From an uncultured Bacteroidales bacterium (GTDB taxonomy: Bacteria > Bacteroidota > Bacteroidia > Bacteroidales > Bacteroidaceae): a stretch of 64,000 bases of DNA. The notes under the pieces were generated by a model. It worked only from the letters and a program-made list of their open reading frames with translations, was not told the DNA's origin and did no database searches. Of the stretch, positions 61,858-64,000 are shown one piece after another. Position 1 is the first letter of the stretch. Every line of letters begins with the position of its first letter. The stretch lies in assembly GCA_902772585.1 (NCBI GenBank), contig CACYBB010000016.1:1-64000 (forward strand), in the 5' to 3' direction. The position numbers and the translations under genes are program-made.

Positions 61858-63261
61858 TTACTTCACCCATCCTTCGTACTCAAACTTGCAGTCGCGATAG
61901 CGCTCGTTGAGACGGACATAGGTTGACTTGATGCGGTTAACAACCCACTCGTGCAACACTTTCTCACGCTGTTTGGCAGTCACCACATTCTTCATGATCT
62001 GGAAATCCTCCGTAATGGTAGCCTTATGTCCCTCACGACGGTTCTTCAGCTTAACAATAGCGCAAACAGCCTTACCTCGTTCGTTCATCATCTGGAAAGG
62101 AGCAGAAACTGCACCAACCTCCATACCATCAATAACCTTAGCCACCTCTGAAGGCAGGTCAGCCATCTTAAAACGTGATGTACGACCATCGCGAGTAACG
62201 TTTGCCATCAGACCATGATTGTTACGAGTATCCTTGTCGTCAGAGAAGAGTGATACACCATCCTCAAAAGTAAAGGTTCCCTTAAAATGATCGCCCAGTA
62301 TTTCAGGAGCGACACCTGTACGAATTGCAGTTGCAAGAGAGTCCAGACGAACCATCGCCTTCTCGACAGCCTCATCATTTACCACTGGCTTGCGAAGAAT
62401 ATGGCGTACCTTGATTTTCTCACCACGTTTGTCGATAAGCTGAATAATATGGTATCCAAATTCAGACTCAACAATCTTTGAAACCTTTTTAGGATCTGTC
62501 AGACTGAAAGCCACATTAGCAAAAGCAGGGTCTAACTCTATCTTGCTCATATAGTCCAATTCTCCGCCTCGACGTGCAGAACCAGGGTCTTCAGAATAGA
62601 AACGGGCCAGTGTCTGGAATGTTGACTCACCTTTATTGATACGATCAGTATAGTCGCGCAACTCCTCTTTTACGCGATTTATCTCCTCTTGCTCGATACG
62701 TGGCTGCATGGTAATAATCTGCACTTCCACCTCCGTAGGGACAAAGGGAATACTGTCTTGCGGAAGATCTCTGAAATATCTACGAACCTCAGCTGGCGAC
62801 ACAGAGATATCCTTGGTCAGTTTCTGCTGCATACCCTGCACCATCTGACGTTCACGGAACGACTCACGCAGGTCAGCACGTATCTGACTCATATTCTTCT
62901 TTTGATACTCTTCCAACTTCTCGCGCGAACCAATAACAGATATCATCTGTTCAATATATTGTTCAACGCCACTCGTTATCTCAGATTCTGTCACTTCCAC
63001 ACTATCGGTAATAGCCTGATTGAGATACAATTTCTGGACAGCAATCTGCTCTGGAATAGAGCAGTCGGGATCACCATTCCAACGTAAACCTTCCTGTTCT
63101 GCCTGAAGGCGCATAGCCTCCACATCTGATTTCAGAATAGCCTCATCACCAACAACCCAGATTACTTCATCAACGATAGCACGAAGACTATCGTTCTGAG
63201 CATTACAAAGTGAAACTAGTGAGACTAGTAAAACAAGAATAACTTGAATTCTTTTATTCAT
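61858..63261 (-). CDS. surA: SurA-like peptidyl-prolyl isomerase
   Basis: Periplasmic outer-membrane-protein chaperone, 467 residues. Signal peptide MNKRIQVILVLLVSLVSLCNA; an N-terminal SurA chaperone region (DEVIWVVGDEAILKSDVE); then parvulin-type domains (first around VEVQIITMQPRIEQEE to GELDYMSKIELDPAFANVAF and GYHIIQLIDKRGEKIKVRHIL). It overlaps the preceding PPIase gene by 8 bp. Together with ostA downstream it supports outer-membrane biogenesis. Confidence 0.9.
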   Translation of the reverse strand: MNKRIQVILVLLVSLVSLCNAQNDSLRAIVDEVIWVVGDEAILKSDVEAMRLQAEQEGLRWNGDPDCSIPEQIAVQKLYLNQAITDSVEVTESEITSGVEQYIEQMISVIGSREKLEEYQKKNMSQIRADLRESFRERQMVQGMQQKLTKDISVSPAEVRRYFRDLPQDSIPFVPTEVEVQIITMQPRIEQEEINRVKEELRDYTDRINKGESTFQTLARFYSEDPGSARRGGELDYMSKIELDPAFANVAFSLTDPKKVSKIVESEFGYHIIQLIDKRGEKIKVRHILRKPVVNDEAVEKAMVRLDSLATAIRTGVAPEILGDHFKGTFTFEDGVSLFSDDKDTRNNHGLMANVTRDGRTSRFKMADLPSEVAKVIDGMEVGAVSAPFQMMNERGKAVCAIVKLKNRREGHKATITEDFQIMKNVVTAKQREKVLHEWVVNRIKSTYVRLNERYRDCKFEYEGWVK

Positions 63262-64000
63262 GCTTATTGACTGTCTTTAAAACATCTTCATTGACTGTAA
63301 AAGTATAGCGACGACGCAACTCAGCCACCCATTCACGCTCCAACTCATCCTGTAAGTCGGCAGTAACCAAACCACGTACATCAGTATAATCCTGAGGAGC
63401 CTTAAGGAGTTTTCCATAGGTAGCATCAATGGGGAAGCCTTTCACACTATCCACTTTGACATCCTGTTTCTTGAATACCTCACGGTCTATCAACTTGTTG
63501 TCGCCTTTCTTAAAGAGACCTTTCTCCACACGGATGCGAAGGATAGAGTCATTATTAAAGGTTTTGCGCAAAGCCTCATTCCACTCATCGAACTTCAGTT
63601 TTTTCACGCAATCAGCAACGGCTTTCACATCCGACTGTACCTTCACATGGTATGCCATACCCTTAAAACGGGGCTCGTCCCATTTATATTTTGCCTTATT
63701 CTTTTTAAAATAGCGAGCCAACGCTGCTTCGTCCTTGGCTGCCTTATCCCATACATGCTGGTTGCTTACCTCATAAAGCAACAGTCCATCATGATACTCC
63801 TTGATAAGATAACGCATGGACATATCAGTAGCCGACAGCGAATCAGCACGCAACTCCATCAGACGTTCTTTCGTCAGCTGGCCATTGGAATTCTTAACAA
63901 TCTCGTCAATCTTCTGTTCAGAGATGCTGTTGCGAGCACCACGCTGCTCTAAGTACTTTAGGATATTATCCTTATGGAACTCAAAAGGTTCGAACTGCTT
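63254..64000 (-). CDS. SurA/PpiD-like periplasmic protein, 5' end cut by window
   Basis: C-terminal 248 residues of a protein whose start lies beyond the right edge; the frame is open through 64000. The visible part begins KQFEPFEFHKDNILKYLEQR and continues with a charged region of SurA-like chaperone type (WDKAAKDEAALARYFKKNKAKYKWDEPRFKGMAYHVK). A full parvulin active-site domain is not evident in it. It overlaps surA, so both are on one transcript; Bacteroidetes usually have two such genes in tandem. Confidence 0.75.
   Translation of the reverse strand, partial: KQFEPFEFHKDNILKYLEQRGARNSISEQKIDEIVKNSNGQLTKERLMELRADSLSATDMSMRYLIKEYHDGLLLYEVSNQHVWDKAAKDEAALARYFKKNKAKYKWDEPRFKGMAYHVKVQSDVKAVADCVKKLKFDEWNEALRKTFNNDSILRIRVEKGLFKKGDNKLIDREVFKKQDVKVDSVKGFPIDATYGKLLKAPQDYTDVRGLVTADLQDELEREWVAELRRRYTFTVNEDVLKTVNKHE

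Overview
The window is a 64-kb stretch of a Bacteroidales chromosome, most likely Prevotella or a close relative of gut or rumen origin. The signs are: promoters of the Bacteroidetes type (TTG/TTTG, 19-20 nt, TAnnTTTG) in front of most transcription units; A-rich starts without strong Shine-Dalgarno sites; acidic lipoprotein export motifs after the lipobox Cys; a TonB receptor with a CarboxypepD_reg domain; type IX secretion (T9SS) sorting tails; a two-subunit glycine decarboxylase; and family-specific DUFs (3316, 4876, 6850). The gene content is mostly core, with a few accessory or surface genes. No IS element, prophage or CRISPR array is visible.

Left part (1-10 kb): a gene-poor 600 bp; a DUF4143 AAA ATPase whose promoter is embedded in three direct repeats; a free-methionine-sulfoxide reductase; a D-2-hydroxyacid dehydrogenase; a TGS/uridine-kinase-like fusion; two tandem ROK proteins, one lacking the catalytic Asp; lysS and gpsA. 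From 10 to 16.6 kb a leftward operon holds lipoate ligase and the whole glycine cleavage system (lplA-gcvT-gcvH-gcvPA-gcvPB-lpd), so lipoylation and the lipoyl enzyme are made together. Next comes dxs-trkA-trkH (isoprenoid precursor plus K+ uptake). Facing it, a leftward set glyS-FKBP-ABC ATPase-DUF4435 puts a TOPRIM nuclease plus ATPase pair, resembling the two-gene PARIS/OLD defence architecture, behind a tRNA synthetase.

Middle (25.7-43 kb): parC, DUF3316, an S41 protease, tRNA-Leu, an M16 protease, then a surface locus of TonB receptor-DUF4876 lipoprotein-DUF6850 barrel facing two co-oriented proteins with almost the same T9SS tail. Right part (43-64 kb): asd, a CPA2 antiporter, lolD and a shortened cvfB, small lipoproteins and a porin-like protein with a damaged 3' end, asnS, rluB with a Gly/Gln/Tyr repeat tail, purB, tRNA-Val, paaK with an ACT protein, an OmpA protein, and the envelope/repair operon PPIase-surA-ostA-mutL, which runs off the right edge.

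Small repeats recur: heptanucleotide tandem repeats at six or more places (one in a signal-peptide coding region, one at the joint to a T9SS tail), a REP-like palindrome present twice around and inside lolD, and several long hairpins. Some genes (cvfB, the 49.3-kb OMP, perhaps lpd) look internally shortened compared with what I remember of their families. These comparisons are from memory and were not computed.
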